Source of the DNA: Thermoleophilia bacterium
GTDB taxonomy: Bacteria; Actinomycetota; Thermoleophilia; BMS3ABIN01
NCBI GenBank assembly: GCA_014874265.1
Contig: JACWAM010000032.1
Span: 1 to 50,867, forward strand
Direction of reading: 5' to 3'
Length of the DNA stretch: 50,867 nucleotides
In this document: piece after piece, positions 1 to 9,425 of the stretch
How the letters are laid out: every line of letters starts with the position of its first letter
Position numbering within the stretch: position 1 is the stretch's first letter
Made by a program: the position numbers and the translations under genes
Notes under the pieces: generated by a model
Databases searched by the model: none
What the model was told of the DNA's origin: nothing
Seen by the model: only the letters and a program-made list of their open reading frames with translations

Positions 1-20
1 GCGCTCATTTCATCACCTCA
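1..20 (-). other. Start site of a leftward gene cut by the window edge
   Basis: On the minus strand an ATG at 6-8 is preceded by a near-perfect Shine-Dalgarno sequence (GAGGTGAT, plus-strand 12-19). Only two further codon starts are visible, so the product cannot be named. A matching promoter lies at 71-99, which makes a real start site likely. An ATG closer to the SD (11-13) is followed at once by a stop and is not a plausible start. Confidence 0.45.
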
Positions 21-70
21 ATTGTTTAGTTGTGACTCTTGCCGCTTTTTTTGTTTCAACAAGAAACAGA

Positions 71-99
71 ATTCTATATTAAAGCCTGTTATTGGTCAA
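71..99 (-). promoter_or_regulatory. Sigma-A-type promoter reading left
   Basis: The minus strand has TTGACC (94-99), a 17-bp spacer and TAGAAT (71-76). It would drive the gene that begins at position 8, with a leader of roughly 55 nt. The flanking sequence is AT-rich, unlike the GC-rich coding DNA of the window. Confidence 0.5.
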
Positions 100-900
100 T
101 ATATTTTTTAGAAGTGGCCTGGTTGGTTTCCCCTGCCTGCAGATGACGCACTATACCAAATAGATGGAAAGGAATTGGCAGTTATCCAGCCAAGCGGCCA
201 AGTTGGGGTGGATGACATCAATGAAAGTCCAAATAGAGTAATTTGCCAGATCCAGGAGTTCTTGTTGCCGTAGCGACTGCCCTGGGATTGTCAGGCTGGA
301 TACCCTTGCTGGCAGGCGCAGGGACATCGAAACGGGCACAAAGTGTAGTCACCGGTTTGGGCACTTCTTTGTCAACGTGTCTACCACGGGTTCCATTGAA
401 TCAGCCGAAGTCGAAATGGTTTGCACCACCCGCCGGGCCAGCTCGGGATGAAGCCGGCATACCCCTCTTTTATCGATCACGAAGTCTCGCGGCGTAAACG
501 TCTGCGACTTCACAAACTTAAGCACTTCACAGTCCACCTTTGGCCGGTAGTGAGATGGCCCGGTTACCCTAGATTACCTTCTTTTGGAGATAGCTTGGCT
601 GAGGGCCAGATGAAGCGCGTGCATTCAGTTGAGATTGAGGCTGAAGTTGAGTTAGTCTCGGAATTGTATTCAAAGCAATTTACCGCACGAACCAAAGAAC
701 TGCTTTCTGCTGCTTCCTGGAATTACTTTTCCGCAGTGAGGACAAAAGTTCATTTATTTAGTCATATTATGTCAGTTATTCGAAGTGTGAGAAAATCAGC
801 TTTGATATATTTGTTAAATTATCGTACGGCCATGGCGGCAAGCTGTCAATAATTGGTAAATGTTGCAAAGCCAGGAAAGCATTTTTAACAGAATTTCGAC
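100..900. other. Stretch without a recognisable gene
   Basis: About 800 bases with no convincing gene. The best candidate is a minus-strand frame open from 573 to 151 except for one in-frame TGA at 349-351. Its residues look protein-like but match no family I know, so it may be a decayed gene or chance. From about 560 to 900 the sequence becomes AT-rich and holds only short, poorly supported reading frames. Confidence 0.4.
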
Positions 901-911
901 AGGGATCGGAC

Positions 912-1820
912 ATGGATCAGCAACCAAGGATACGCAGTCGCCAGCAGCTTCTCTTAATTCTGGCTGCGTGCCTTGTATTATTGTCTGCGGGCGCCGTTTT
1001 CGCGCTGGTCAGAAGCGAGCCAGCGGGCAGTAAAGGAAGGCTGATTACCACAGGCCAACTGCAAGCGCCTGTAATTGAACAAACAGTTACTTCGTCAACA
1101 TTCGAGAAGATCGCACAGACGAAGACCCTGACAGTTTCGCAAACTGCTGATAAGAAACTGGCCGGAAAGATAATCTGCGTTGACCCCGGCCATGCTTCAA
1201 ATCCGGACCTGGGCATGGAGCCCATAGGTCCCGGCTCCTCACAGATGAAAGTGAAGGATCCAGGTGGAACCGCCGGCGTCGAGACTGGAATTGGCGAACG
1301 GGTTGTGACACTCGCCATCGCTGAGGACCTGAAGCCGCTCCTTGAAGCCAAAGGGGCAACGGTTGTCATGACCAGGGAGAGCGATACCTTCCAAGGCGGA
1401 AACATCGAGCGGTCTCAGATTGCCAATAATGCTCACGCTGACCTGTTTCTGAGAATACATGCCGACGGTTCGACTAACGAGTCTGAGCATGGCGCCAGTA
1501 CTTTATATCCCGCATTAATTTCCGGCTGGACTGACGGCATTTATGTCCAAAGCAAGAAAGCGGCACTGGCCGTTCAGGAAGCGTTGGTAGAAAATCTGGG
1601 AGTAAAAGATGACGGAATTGTCCAAAGAAGTGACATAACCGGTTTTAACTGGTCAAAAGTGCCGGCAATCCTGGTCGAGTGCGGATTTATGACAAATCCG
1701 GAAGAAGAGCAAAAACTTATCTCACAAGCTTATCAGCAAAAGGTGGCGGGGGCTTTATTATTGGGAGTTGAAAACTATTTTTTCTTGAGGGCCATACAGT
1801 TTGCCACATTGCCTTCATGA
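912..1820 (+). CDS. N-acetylmuramoyl-L-alanine amidase (Amidase_3)
   Basis: Zinc amidase that cleaves the bond between MurNAc and L-alanine in peptidoglycan, acting outside the membrane. Of 302 residues, 13-33 form a hydrophobic signal anchor, followed by a linker of about 50 residues and the catalytic domain from about 86. The expected zinc ligands are visible: His94 in DPGHA, Glu129 in GIGERVVTL and His183 in RIHADG; the catalytic Glu256 lies in VECGFMTN. L-A-A-C (17-20) resembles a lipobox, but the hydrophobic run continues past it, so a transmembrane anchor is more likely. There are no SH3 or peptidoglycan-binding repeats. The ATG has only a weak ribosome-binding site. The gene stands alone and converges on the PAS gene. 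Confidence 0.9.
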   Translation: MDQQPRIRSRQQLLLILAACLVLLSAGAVFALVRSEPAGSKGRLITTGQLQAPVIEQTVTSSTFEKIAQTKTLTVSQTADKKLAGKIICVDPGHASNPDLGMEPIGPGSSQMKVKDPGGTAGVETGIGERVVTLAIAEDLKPLLEAKGATVVMTRESDTFQGGNIERSQIANNAHADLFLRIHADGSTNESEHGASTLYPALISGWTDGIYVQSKKAALAVQEALVENLGVKDDGIVQRSDITGFNWSKVPAILVECGFMTNPEEEQKLISQAYQQKVAGALLLGVENYFFLRAIQFATLPS

Positions 1821-1826
1821 TCAATT

Positions 1827-2261
1827 TCAGGTTTTGATCAGCTCTTCCAGCAGCAGCCGGAATTTTTCTTCACTCCGTCTGAGCTCTTCCCCGGCATTTT
1901 TCTGTTCTGTGATATCAACGATCATGTGGAAGTAAATTCTCTCACCATCCGGCATGTAACTCCGGGTCGGATAAACAGCCGTCCTGATCCAGATTCCCTG
2001 TTTCTCATCAAAATGCTCGTGCTCGACTGCCGCGCCGGTTCCCACAGCTTCGGCCAGCGGGCAGCCGGGATAAACTTCATCTTCTTTCAGTTCATGAACG
2101 ACTTTAGGGCAGTATTTTCCCAGGATTTCATCCGGCTCGCGCTGCAGTCTGTTCCGCGTGGCTTCGTTGACCAGCAGGATGCGGTGGTTCCTGTCGATCA
2201 GCATGACGTAAAAGGGGAGAGAATCAAGAATGTCCAGAATGCCAATACCTGGGAAGCTCAT
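1827..2261 (-). CDS. Short single-PAS-domain protein
   Basis: PAS sensor domain of about 144 residues from the ATG at 2259-2261; a TTG at 2297 would add 12. The core reads as a typical PAS/PAC unit (DSLPFYVMLIDRNHRILLVN at the start, DITEQK at the end), with two cysteines in CPKVV...GCPL that are common in PAS domains of redox or ligand-sensing kinases. After the PAC motif comes a linker, RRSEEKFRLLLEEL, that usually leads into another PAS or a kinase domain, but the protein stops there. No output domain is present. It is either a stand-alone sensor partner or the remnant of a histidine kinase. It ends 6 bp from the convergent amidase gene. Confidence 0.7.
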   Translation of the reverse strand: MSFPGIGILDILDSLPFYVMLIDRNHRILLVNEATRNRLQREPDEILGKYCPKVVHELKEDEVYPGCPLAEAVGTGAAVEHEHFDEKQGIWIRTAVYPTRSYMPDGERIYFHMIVDITEQKNAGEELRRSEEKFRLLLEELIKT

Positions 2262-2381
2262 TGAGGCGCCTTTGAGGATTTTGGGATCGCCTTCCAACTT
2301 TATACTGCCTTGATGTTCATGCGTTCATACTAATGGTTTTCTGCTCGATTTCAAACCCGCGCATGAAGCATGAATCTTTTT

Positions 2382-2807
2382 TTAGCGGTTGCGCCTGATT
2401 ATGATATCTGTTTTCGGGAGCGGTATCAGCTCCCGCCGGTAACTCTTGTGAACTGCCTCAACTTCTTTTTGCCAGCGGTTGGTTGTTTCCCGAAGCTCGA
2501 CATTTAACTCGGTAATCTTTGCGTGCAGGGCCAGAATTTTGTTTTCCAGATCGAGCACTCGCTCGACCCCCGCCAGGTTCATGCCAATCTCGGTCAGCTC
2601 CTGAATCTTTTTGAGCCTCGCGATATCTTCCTGTGAGTAAAGCCTTGTATTTTTTGGCGTCCGGGCCGGCGCGATCAAGCCTTTCTGCTCATAGATTCTC
2701 AACGTTTGTGGATGCATGCCGGCCAGCTCCGCTGCAATGGAGATCATAAACAGGGCCTTTGTTTTTGGCCCCTTGTTTGGTTTTTTTGAACCGGCGTTTG
2801 ATATCAT
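2382..2807 (-). CDS. hspR: HspR, MerR-family heat-shock repressor
   Basis: DNA-binding repressor of the dnaK operon; in known cases DnaK acts as its co-repressor. The 141-residue protein has an N-terminal extension of about 20 residues, then a MerR-type helix-turn-helix (SIAAELAGMHPQTLRIYEQKGL) with the HspR signature HPQTLR, then a coiled coil (about 85-120). It starts directly after the dnaJ stop codon (TAA ATG), so it is the last gene of dnaK-grpE-dnaJ-hspR. The C-terminus is basic. This gene order is characteristic of Actinobacteria. Confidence 0.93.
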   Translation of the reverse strand: MISNAGSKKPNKGPKTKALFMISIAAELAGMHPQTLRIYEQKGLIAPARTPKNTRLYSQEDIARLKKIQELTEIGMNLAGVERVLDLENKILALHAKITELNVELRETTNRWQKEVEAVHKSYRRELIPLPKTDIIIRRNR

Positions 2808-3902
2808 TTATCCCGCCTTTAAGTCTGCGCGTGGATTGTCGCTGCCGAGGTGGGCGAATTTCTCCAGCGCCGCGGCTTGCTCCTTGCTCAGTTTTTCGGG
2901 AACAACAACATTGACCTTGACGAGCAGATCGCCCTTGCCGCTTCCATTCAGGCGCGGCGCTCCCTTTCCTTTGACGCGAAACGTCTTGCCGTTCTGCGTG
3001 CCTGAGGGAATTTTCAGTGAAATGCTGACGTCGCTGGTGGGGACTTCAACCTTGGCGCCCAAGGCCGCTTCTGTAAATTTTATCGGGACATTGATCATCA
3101 GGTCGTCACCGCGGCGATGAAAGAGCGGGCTGGGGGCAACCTGGACTTTTACGTACAAATCTCCCGCCGGACCCCCTTGCGGCGATGGTTGACCTTTTCC
3201 TTTGAGCCTGATCTTGCTGCCGTCCTTAACGCCAGCCGGAATCTTGACGGTGTATTTTTTTACGGCACGGCTCTGGCCGGCGCCGCCGCAGCGCGGGCAG
3301 GGGGTTTCGATGATGCTGCCCCGGCCGCCGCAGCGGGGGCACGGCTCGCTCAAGGCGAAAAAACCTTGATTTTGAGAAATGACTCCCCGGCCGCCACACT
3401 GGGGACAGGTTGCCGGAGCGGTACCGGGAGCAGCGCCGGCGCCATGGCAAACCGGACAGGTAACATCTTTGTCAACTGATATTTTTGTGGTAGCTCCTCG
3501 AAGCGCATCGTCAAATGAAAGGTTAAGCACGTAAGTGAGATCGGCTCCGCTGGCCGGCGGCCTCTGAGCGCCATAACCGCCGCCGCCGAACAGGTCGAAG
3601 ATGTTAAACCCGGTTCCGCCGCCGGCGCCGCTAAAGCCGCCGCGCCTGAGCCCCTCCTCAAATGCGGATGCGTCAAACCCGCCGGCGCCGCCTCCATAAA
3701 ATTGCTGCGGCCCGGCGTCGTATTGCTTGCGTTTTTCCGGATCGGATAGGACATCATATGCAGCCGAGATCTCTTTAAACTTGGCTTCGGCTTCCTTATT
3801 GTCGGGATTTGCGTCCGGATGGTACTGACGCGCCAGCTTGCGGTATGCCTTTTTGATCTCCGCCTGGTTCGCGGTTTTCGATACGCCTAAGGTTTCGTAC
3901 AA
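2808..3902 (-). CDS. dnaJ: DnaJ co-chaperone
   Basis: Hsp40 co-chaperone that stimulates the ATPase of DnaK and delivers unfolded clients. The J-domain has the HPD motif (RQYHPDANP), followed by a Gly/Phe-rich region, four CxxCxGxG zinc-finger repeats ([32 protein letters not shown]) and the C-terminal substrate-binding domain; 364 residues from the TTG at 3900-3902. The true start may be the in-frame CTG at 3909-3911: it gives the family-like N-terminus [10 protein letters not shown] and lies 10 nt after a GAGGAG ribosome-binding site, whereas the TTG lies 19 nt away. The gene follows grpE with almost no gap. Confidence 0.95.
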   Translation of the reverse strand: MYETLGVSKTANQAEIKKAYRKLARQYHPDANPDNKEAEAKFKEISAAYDVLSDPEKRKQYDAGPQQFYGGGAGGFDASAFEEGLRRGGFSGAGGGTGFNIFDLFGGGGYGAQRPPASGADLTYVLNLSFDDALRGATTKISVDKDVTCPVCHGAGAAPGTAPATCPQCGGRGVISQNQGFFALSEPCPRCGGRGSIIETPCPRCGGAGQSRAVKKYTVKIPAGVKDGSKIRLKGKGQPSPQGGPAGDLYVKVQVAPSPLFHRRGDDLMINVPIKFTEAALGAKVEVPTSDVSISLKIPSGTQNGKTFRVKGKGAPRLNGSGKGDLLVKVNVVVPEKLSKEQAAALEKFAHLGSDNPRADLKAG

Positions 3903-3912
3903 GTCTGCCAGC

Positions 3913-4503
3913 TTAGTTTTTCTCCTCTTCTTTTGCGACGATCACCCGGGCGGGCCGGACGACCTTTTCACCCAACTGGTAGCCTTTTTCCAGCACTTCC
4001 AGCACTGTGCCTTCTTCATGCTTTGCCGACGGCTGGCACAGGACCGCCTCATGCTGGTTTGGATCGAACGCCTGTCCATGGGCTTCTATCTCACACAGCC
4101 CGCGCTTTACTAGTACGCTGCGAAGCTGGTTGTAAACGAGTTCGACGCCATCGCTTAAGACGGCCTGATCGTGCTCAGCGGCGGCCTTCATCGCCCTCTC
4201 AAAATTATCGAGCACCGGCAGCAGGTCTTCGATCACTTCGGCAGCAGCCCGGTGACCCACCTGTTCCGATTCCCTGGCGATGCGTTTGCGAAAGTTGGCG
4301 AACTCGGCCTGCAGCCTCTTTAGCGAATCGAGATATTCGTCGCGCTCGCGGGCAAGCTCCGCCGCCGCCTCCTCTGACAGGGCGGTAAATTCCTGCCCGG
4401 AGGAGCCGGCTACGGTTGTTTCTGGTTGTGATTGTTCATTTTCATGGGGATCGGTCCTGCCGGCCCCACGGTTGTTTCTGTTCTGATCGGTCTGCTTGTC
4501 CAT
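3913..4503 (-). CDS. grpE: GrpE nucleotide-exchange factor
   Basis: Releases ADP from DnaK. I take the ATG at 4501-4503 ([10 protein letters not shown]), four bases after the dnaK stop, giving 196 residues; longer frames run into dnaK. An acidic, low-complexity N-terminus of about 45 residues precedes the long dimerisation helix ([20 protein letters not shown]) and the C-terminal beta domain ([32 protein letters not shown]). It is the second gene of the heat-shock operon. Confidence 0.95.
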   Translation of the reverse strand: MDKQTDQNRNNRGAGRTDPHENEQSQPETTVAGSSGQEFTALSEEAAAELARERDEYLDSLKRLQAEFANFRKRIARESEQVGHRAAAEVIEDLLPVLDNFERAMKAAAEHDQAVLSDGVELVYNQLRSVLVKRGLCEIEAHGQAFDPNQHEAVLCQPSAKHEEGTVLEVLEKGYQLGEKVVRPARVIVAKEEEKN

Positions 4504-4507
4504 ACCG

Positions 4508-6409
4508 TTACTTGTTCTTTTCATCTTCGTCGATGATCTCGTAGTCGGCATCTTCAACGACTTCCTCTTCGCCTTCGGAAGCACCCTGCGCACCAGTGGC
4601 GCCGGCAGCCTGCGACTGCTGGTACACCGCTTCGGCCAACTTGTGCGAGGCCTGCATTAGCGCCTCGGTCTTGGCCTTGATATCTTCCGCGTTGTCAGAC
4701 TCCATCGCTTTTTTGAGGTCGTCGGTTGCGATCCTGATGCCTTCCTTGGTGGCATCATTGACTTTATCGCCCATCTCCTTGATTGACTTTTCAGTGGAGT
4801 AGATCAGGTTTTCACCATTGTTGCGCGCTTCCACCAGTGCCCGCAGCCGACTGTCTTCTTCGGCGTGAGCTTCAGCATCTTTCATCATCTTGCTAATCTC
4901 GTCTTCGGCCAGCCCGCCGGCTCCAGTGATCTGGATCTTCTGTTCCTGGCCGGTGCCCAGGTCCTTGGCGGAGACGTGGACGATGCCATTGGCGTCGATG
5001 TCGAAAGTCACCTCGACCTGCGGGATGCCTCTCGGCGCGGGCGGAATGCCCATCAGCTGGAATTTGCCCAGCGTCTTGTTGTAGGCGGCCATCTCGCGCT
5101 CTCCCTGGAGCACGTGGATCTCAACGCTAGTCTGATTGTCATCAGCAGTGGAGAAGATCTCGCTCTTCTTGGTCGGGATCGTTGTATTGCGCTCGATCAG
5201 TTTTGTCATAACCCCGCCTTTTGTCTCAATGCCAAGTGACAGCGGCGTCACGTCGAGCAGCAGCACGTCCTTGACCTCACCGGCGAGCACTCCGCCCTGG
5301 ATAGCGGCGCCTACGGCGACAACCTCATCCGGATTGACACCTTTGTGCGGCTCCTTGCCGCTGATTTTCTGCACCAGTTCTTGCACCGACGGCATGCGAG
5401 TCATACCGCCGACGAGGATGATCTGGTCGATCTGGTCCGTGGTGATCCCGGCGTCCTTAATAGCCTGCCTCATGGGCGCCTCGGTCTTCTCGATCAGGTC
5501 TCCCGTGAGTTCGTTCAGCTTCGCCCGCGTTAGCGTCATCGTCAGATGTTTGGGACCACTCGCGTCAGCGGTTATGAAAGGGAGGTTGACATCGGTGGTC
5601 ATGGCGCTGGAAAGCTCGATCTTGGCTTTTTCCGCCGCCTCCACCAGGCGCTGAACGGCCATTTTGTCATCCCGCAGATCAATGCCTTGTTCTTTCTTGA
5701 ATTCGTCAGCCATCCAGTCTACGATTCTTTTGTCAAAGTCATCGCCGCCAAGATGGTTGTTGCCACTCGTCGCCTTGACCTCAAAAACGCCGTCGCCCAG
5801 CTCGAGAACAGAGACATCGAAGGTGCCGCCGCCGAGGTCGTAGACAAGAATAGTCTGATCGTGCTCTTTGTCAAGCCCGTAAGCCAGCGAAGCCGCAGTG
5901 GGCTCGTTAATGATCCGTTTTACTTCCAGACCCGCGATCCGGCCGGCGTCCTTGGTCGCCTGCCGCTGGGCATCTTCGAAGTAAGCGGGAACCGTGATAA
6001 CGGCTTCCGTTACCTTTTCACCCAGATATGCTTCCGCGTCGTTCTTTAGTTTCTGCAAGATCATCGCGGAAACCTCCTGTGGCTTGTAGGTTTTGCCGCC
6101 TGCCTGCACAACAACGTCGCCGCTGCCATCCTTATCAACTTTATACGAAACGGTTTTTTCTTCAGAGCGCACATCCGATTCCTTGCGGCCCATAAATCTC
6201 TTGATCGACGTGATCGTGTTCTCAGGATTGGTGACCGACTGCCGCTTGGCAACCGTGCCTACCAGCCGTTCGCCATCCTTGGTAAACGCCACAACCGAAG
6301 GCGTTGTCCGGCCGCCTTCAGCATTGGGCACTACCGTAGGCTCGCCACCTTCAAGAACCGCCACGCATGAATTAGTGGTTCCCAAGTCGATTCCGATGAC
6401 TTTTCCCAT
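4508..6409 (-). CDS. dnaK: DnaK, Hsp70 chaperone
   Basis: Full-length Hsp70 (633 residues) that folds and protects proteins in the cytoplasm by ATP-driven substrate binding. The ATPase domain shows [13 protein letters not shown] at the N-terminus, the phosphate-binding loop [13 protein letters not shown] and [10 protein letters not shown]; the substrate-binding domain starts with [11 protein letters not shown]. The C-terminus ends in the acidic tail [20 protein letters not shown]. An AGGAGG ribosome-binding site precedes the ATG. It is the first gene of dnaK-grpE-dnaJ-hspR, under the promoter at 6470-6498. Confidence 0.98.
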   Translation of the reverse strand: MGKVIGIDLGTTNSCVAVLEGGEPTVVPNAEGGRTTPSVVAFTKDGERLVGTVAKRQSVTNPENTITSIKRFMGRKESDVRSEEKTVSYKVDKDGSGDVVVQAGGKTYKPQEVSAMILQKLKNDAEAYLGEKVTEAVITVPAYFEDAQRQATKDAGRIAGLEVKRIINEPTAASLAYGLDKEHDQTILVYDLGGGTFDVSVLELGDGVFEVKATSGNNHLGGDDFDKRIVDWMADEFKKEQGIDLRDDKMAVQRLVEAAEKAKIELSSAMTTDVNLPFITADASGPKHLTMTLTRAKLNELTGDLIEKTEAPMRQAIKDAGITTDQIDQIILVGGMTRMPSVQELVQKISGKEPHKGVNPDEVVAVGAAIQGGVLAGEVKDVLLLDVTPLSLGIETKGGVMTKLIERNTTIPTKKSEIFSTADDNQTSVEIHVLQGEREMAAYNKTLGKFQLMGIPPAPRGIPQVEVTFDIDANGIVHVSAKDLGTGQEQKIQITGAGGLAEDEISKMMKDAEAHAEEDSRLRALVEARNNGENLIYSTEKSIKEMGDKVNDATKEGIRIATDDLKKAMESDNAEDIKAKTEALMQASHKLAEAVYQQSQAAGATGAQGASEGEEEVVEDADYEIIDEDEKNK

Positions 6410-6469
6410 CTTTCTTCCTCCTGTTAGGTGTAAAAGATTAAAATAGCGTCACATTATTAGCGCATTGCC

Positions 6470-6499
6470 AGTATAAAATCTAAGTGTATCAATGTCAAG
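6470..6499 (-). promoter_or_regulatory. dnaK operon promoter with possible HAIR-like operator
   Basis: The minus strand carries an almost ideal sigma-A promoter: TTGACA (6493-6498), 17-bp spacer, TATACT (6470-6475), about 60 nt upstream of the dnaK ATG. Overlapping the -35 and spacer (6479-6499) is CTTGACA-N7-ACTTAGA, which matches 9 of 14 positions of the HspR operator consensus CTTGAGT-N7-ACTCAAG with exact spacing. The promoter call is strong, the operator weak. No CIRCE element is present. Confidence 0.75.
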
Positions 6500-6766
6500 T
6501 TTGTTTCCAGATCTGTGAGGCAAGCAATGACCGGCCTTTCGTGTTTAACCTGGGCCGGTGATTTGGCGGGCTTTATCATAAAATCCCCCAAAACTGCTTT
6601 TTAAAACTGGCAGAACAAAGCAGCGATATTTGCGGTCTGTCCTGCAGGAGCGCGCCTGCCCGTGACGCTTTGAATATAAGCAACCGTGTTTTAATAAGTT
6701 GCAAACTGATACTAGGATAAGATAGAGTTTTGCTCGTCAAGGACGACTATCATCCCGGAGAGATGT
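6500..6766. other. Divergent intergenic region between dnaK and rex
   Basis: Noncoding region carrying the dnaK promoter on one side and rex control on the other. A TAAGAT (6718-6723) could be a rex -10 box, but no well-spaced -35 is visible. GCAAC (6680-6684) and GTTGC (6698-6702) form a small inverted repeat; it does not match the usual Rex operator TTGTGAA-N4-TTCACAA, so Rex autoregulation is not shown. Confidence 0.35.
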
Positions 6767-7390
6767 ATGACAGAAGAACGGTTGCCATTTGGTGTCGCAG
6801 CCCGATTATCGCGTTATCTTCAGATCCTTACCCAGGCGAAAAAGTCCGGCAAGAGCAATATTTCTTCACGAATGCTGAGCGAATATTCCAACGTTAACCC
6901 GACGCAGATTCGGCGCGATCTGTCAGCCTTCGGCAAGTTTGGTAAAAGAGGAGTCGGCTATAACATTGATTACCTGACCGGGCGGATCAAGGAAATCCTG
7001 CACAATTCCGGTCAGCACAATCTGGCAGTTATGGGCAGCGGCAATCTCGGCACTGCCATCGCCAGCTCTCACGCGTTCGCAGATCACGGCTTCAACGTTG
7101 CCGCCTTGTTTGACGCTGCTCCCGGGAAAATCGGCAGTGTTGTCGGGAGCCTGACCGTGCAGCCCCTTAGCGAGGTTTCAGACACCGTTCAGGAGAAGGG
7201 AATTATCGTCGGCGTCCTCGCGGTTCCCCCGGAGGCGGCGCAGGCGGCCGCGAACATGCTGATGAAGGCGGGGGTGAGGATTATTTTCAATTACAGCGAA
7301 GCGCTTGTTGACGCGCCGCCGGGCGTCGCGGTCCATTCCATGAGCCCGGCCGGAGAGTTGCTTTACGCCCTCTATTTTTATTTGACCTAA
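6767..7390 (+). CDS. rex: Rex, redox-sensing transcriptional repressor
   Basis: Represses fermentation and respiration genes and leaves DNA when the NADH/NAD ratio rises. The 207-residue protein has the N-terminal winged helix (SRYLQILTQAKKSGKSNISSR cut at about residue 35, then NPTQIRRDLSAFGKFGKRGVGY) and a Rossmann domain with the dinucleotide motif GSGNLGTAIA at about residue 91 and the D(A)APGKIG segment. A CGGAGAG ribosome-binding site sits upstream of the ATG at 6767. It is a single-gene unit, and it suggests the host adjusts to changing NADH levels as anaerobes do. Confidence 0.95.
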   Translation: MTEERLPFGVAARLSRYLQILTQAKKSGKSNISSRMLSEYSNVNPTQIRRDLSAFGKFGKRGVGYNIDYLTGRIKEILHNSGQHNLAVMGSGNLGTAIASSHAFADHGFNVAALFDAAPGKIGSVVGSLTVQPLSEVSDTVQEKGIIVGVLAVPPEAAQAAANMLMKAGVRIIFNYSEALVDAPPGVAVHSMSPAGELLYALYFYLT

Positions 7391-7529
7391 CCAACTGGAT
7401 GTAATATAAAAAGTTTAGACGGGCATGAATCTCGAAAAAAGCGCCTGTATAAAGACGCTTTGATCACGGTTAAAAGCCGGCCGGTCGCGGACGCACGGGG
7501 CGCGGAAGCGATGAAGGACAAAGTTGCGG

Positions 7530-7748
7530 TTATCTCATCAGCTCCTGAAGGGATTTGTTTTGCAGGAGATAGCAGAAAAACTGAATGATCCGCTCGTCAG
7601 CTTCCAGTTGTTCAGGCGTTTTGTCAACGTAAAGCGCGGAGATTGGATCAAGTTGTGAACGGTGCTCGTCACAAAATTCTGAATCCAGGCCCTGCGAAAC
7701 CCACTTGCTACATCCCGCAGCCTTGCACTTGTTTAACTTCTTTTCCAT
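7530..7748 (-). CDS. Small zinc-finger-like hypothetical protein
   Basis: About 72 residues from the ATG at 7746-7748, which has AAGGA nine bases upstream. A longer frame to 7835 exists, but a perfect TATAAT (7824-7829, minus strand) lies inside that extension, so the short form with a leader of about 70 nt is more likely. The protein has C-x4-C-x11-C-x2-H (CKAAGC...CDEH), a probable metal site, and a helical C-terminus (ERIIQFFCYLLQNKSLQELM). Family not recognised. It is encoded opposite rex and pyk. Confidence 0.55.
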   Translation of the reverse strand: MEKKLNKCKAAGCSKWVSQGLDSEFCDEHRSQLDPISALYVDKTPEQLEADERIIQFFCYLLQNKSLQELMR

Positions 7749-7899
7749 CCCTATCAATCCTTGGGATTCGCCGGGCTGCAGCGTGTGGGTACCGCTAGCG
7801 AGCAAACCGAGTAAATCATAACTATTATAGGTCATTTTTACTGTATTTGAAAAGAGGTTATTTCATTCCTTAAGATGAGAAAACCAGGATGACATTATC

Positions 7900-9315
7900 A
7901 TGATAATGCGCCGGACAAAAATAGTCGCTACTCTTGGACCCGCCACCGAAGGGAAAAACCAGATTAAAAGCCTGGAAGAAGCAGGTGTTGACGCCATCAG
8001 GCTCAATTTCTCACACGGTAGCCACGAGGAATTTTCCAGGTTGCTGCCGCTGGTCCGGTCCGTGGCGGCTGAGGCGGGGCGGCCGATCGCCCTGATCGCA
8101 GACCTTCAGGGACCCAAGATCAGAGTGGGGGAGATGCCGCCGGCCGGCATCAAACTGGTACGCGGTCAGCAAGTCAGGGTGACGCCAAGCAGGGTGATCG
8201 GCTCGCGCGATACGATTCCGATAGCGTATGGCGGACTGGCTCAAATTATTGAAGCGGGCCGGCGCATTCTCCTTGATGACGGCCGCATCATCCTGAAGGT
8301 TCTGGAAATGCGGGACGGGGAGGCGGAATGCCGCGTCATTTCCGGCGGCACGCTGCTTTCGAAAAAGGGAGTAAATTTTCCGGGAGCCACGGTTCCCGAG
8401 CCGAGCCTGACTTCCAAAGACAGGCAGGATCTTGAATTTGCCCTGCGCGCCGGCGTTGATTACATTGCTCTTTCGTATGTGCGATCAGCTGGCGATATCG
8501 ACGAGTTGCGCCGACTGATTTCCCATCAGACCGACAGACAGGTCAAGATAATCGCCAAAATTGAAAAACGTGAGGCGATCCGGGAGATTAACTCAATCGT
8601 GGCGGCGGCGGACGCCGTCATGGTTGCCCGGGGGGACCTGGGAGTGGAAATCGCGCCGGAACGCGTTCCCTACTGGCAAAAGGAGATCATACACAGGGCC
8701 ACGGCGCAGGCGAAAATGGTCATTACGGCAACCCAGATGCTGGAATCGATGATCAACAGTCCAACCCCGACCAGAGCCGAAGCCAGCGACGTCGCCAATG
8801 CTGTCTATGACGGCACGGACGCGGTTATGCTCTCGGGCGAGACCGCGGTGGGGAAATATCCGGCCCGGGCGGTCGCGACCATGCACCGGATTGCCCGCAC
8901 GGTTGAGGCCTCCATATCCCGCGCCTCGATCATCGAAGGTGCGACAGGCTCCGTGACCAAAGCCATCAGCTCTGCCGCTTGCGAGCTGGCGGCAAATCTG
9001 AACGCGGCGGCAATCGTGACGCCGACTAGTTCCGGCCATACGGCGCTGGAGGTTGCCAAACACCGGCCGCAGGCGCCCATCGTCGCGATCAGCTCCGGCT
9101 TGGACGTCGTCAATCAGCTGGCGCTTGCATGGGGAGTGCAGCCGCATCTGATTTCGCCGGCGCGCGATACCGACGACATGTTTTCCAAAGCAATTACCGC
9201 CGCCGGCTACAGCGGCTTTGCCGCGCCCGGCCAGGTAATTGTGATTACGGCCGGGGTCAGGGTTAACGTGCCGGGAACCACCAACCTGATCAAGGTGCAA
9301 CAAATGGAGGAATGA
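7900..9315 (+). CDS. pyk: Pyruvate kinase
   Basis: Last glycolytic step: PEP plus ADP gives pyruvate and ATP. 471 residues from the ATG at 7900; an ATG at 7906 gives the more usual MRRTKIVATLGPA. Visible motifs are NFSHG, the active-site IAKIEKREAI and MVARGDLGVEI, and the signature ITATQMLESM..PTPTRAEASDVANAVYDGTDAVMLSGETAVGKYP region. The C-terminal regulatory domain is complete and there is no extra PEP-utiliser domain. It overlaps the longest divIC frame by ATGA and heads the pyk-divIC-DUF501-ppx block. Confidence 0.97.
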   Translation: MIMRRTKIVATLGPATEGKNQIKSLEEAGVDAIRLNFSHGSHEEFSRLLPLVRSVAAEAGRPIALIADLQGPKIRVGEMPPAGIKLVRGQQVRVTPSRVIGSRDTIPIAYGGLAQIIEAGRRILLDDGRIILKVLEMRDGEAECRVISGGTLLSKKGVNFPGATVPEPSLTSKDRQDLEFALRAGVDYIALSYVRSAGDIDELRRLISHQTDRQVKIIAKIEKREAIREINSIVAAADAVMVARGDLGVEIAPERVPYWQKEIIHRATAQAKMVITATQMLESMINSPTPTRAEASDVANAVYDGTDAVMLSGETAVGKYPARAVATMHRIARTVEASISRASIIEGATGSVTKAISSAACELAANLNAAAIVTPTSSGHTALEVAKHRPQAPIVAISSGLDVVNQLALAWGVQPHLISPARDTDDMFSKAITAAGYSGFAAPGQVIVITAGVRVNVPGTTNLIKVQQMEE

Positions 9316-9425
9316 GCGCCACTGGTGAAGGATTGCCGCCGCTGCCATCGAAGATATTCTTCATCGGAAATTCCCGCGCCAGAGCATGGCAGGGACAAAA
9401 CCGAGAGCTTAAGAGAGGAGCATGT

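Noticed and set aside
6661-6766. Rex autoregulatory operator before rex
   Set aside because: The only inverted repeat (GCAAC/GTTGC) differs from the Rex consensus; no TTGTGAA-type half-site is found.
8593-9348. Long minus-strand open frame of 251 codons opposite pyruvate kinase
   Set aside because: It mirrors the GC-rich pyk gene on the other strand, has no family match I can see and no ribosome-binding site.
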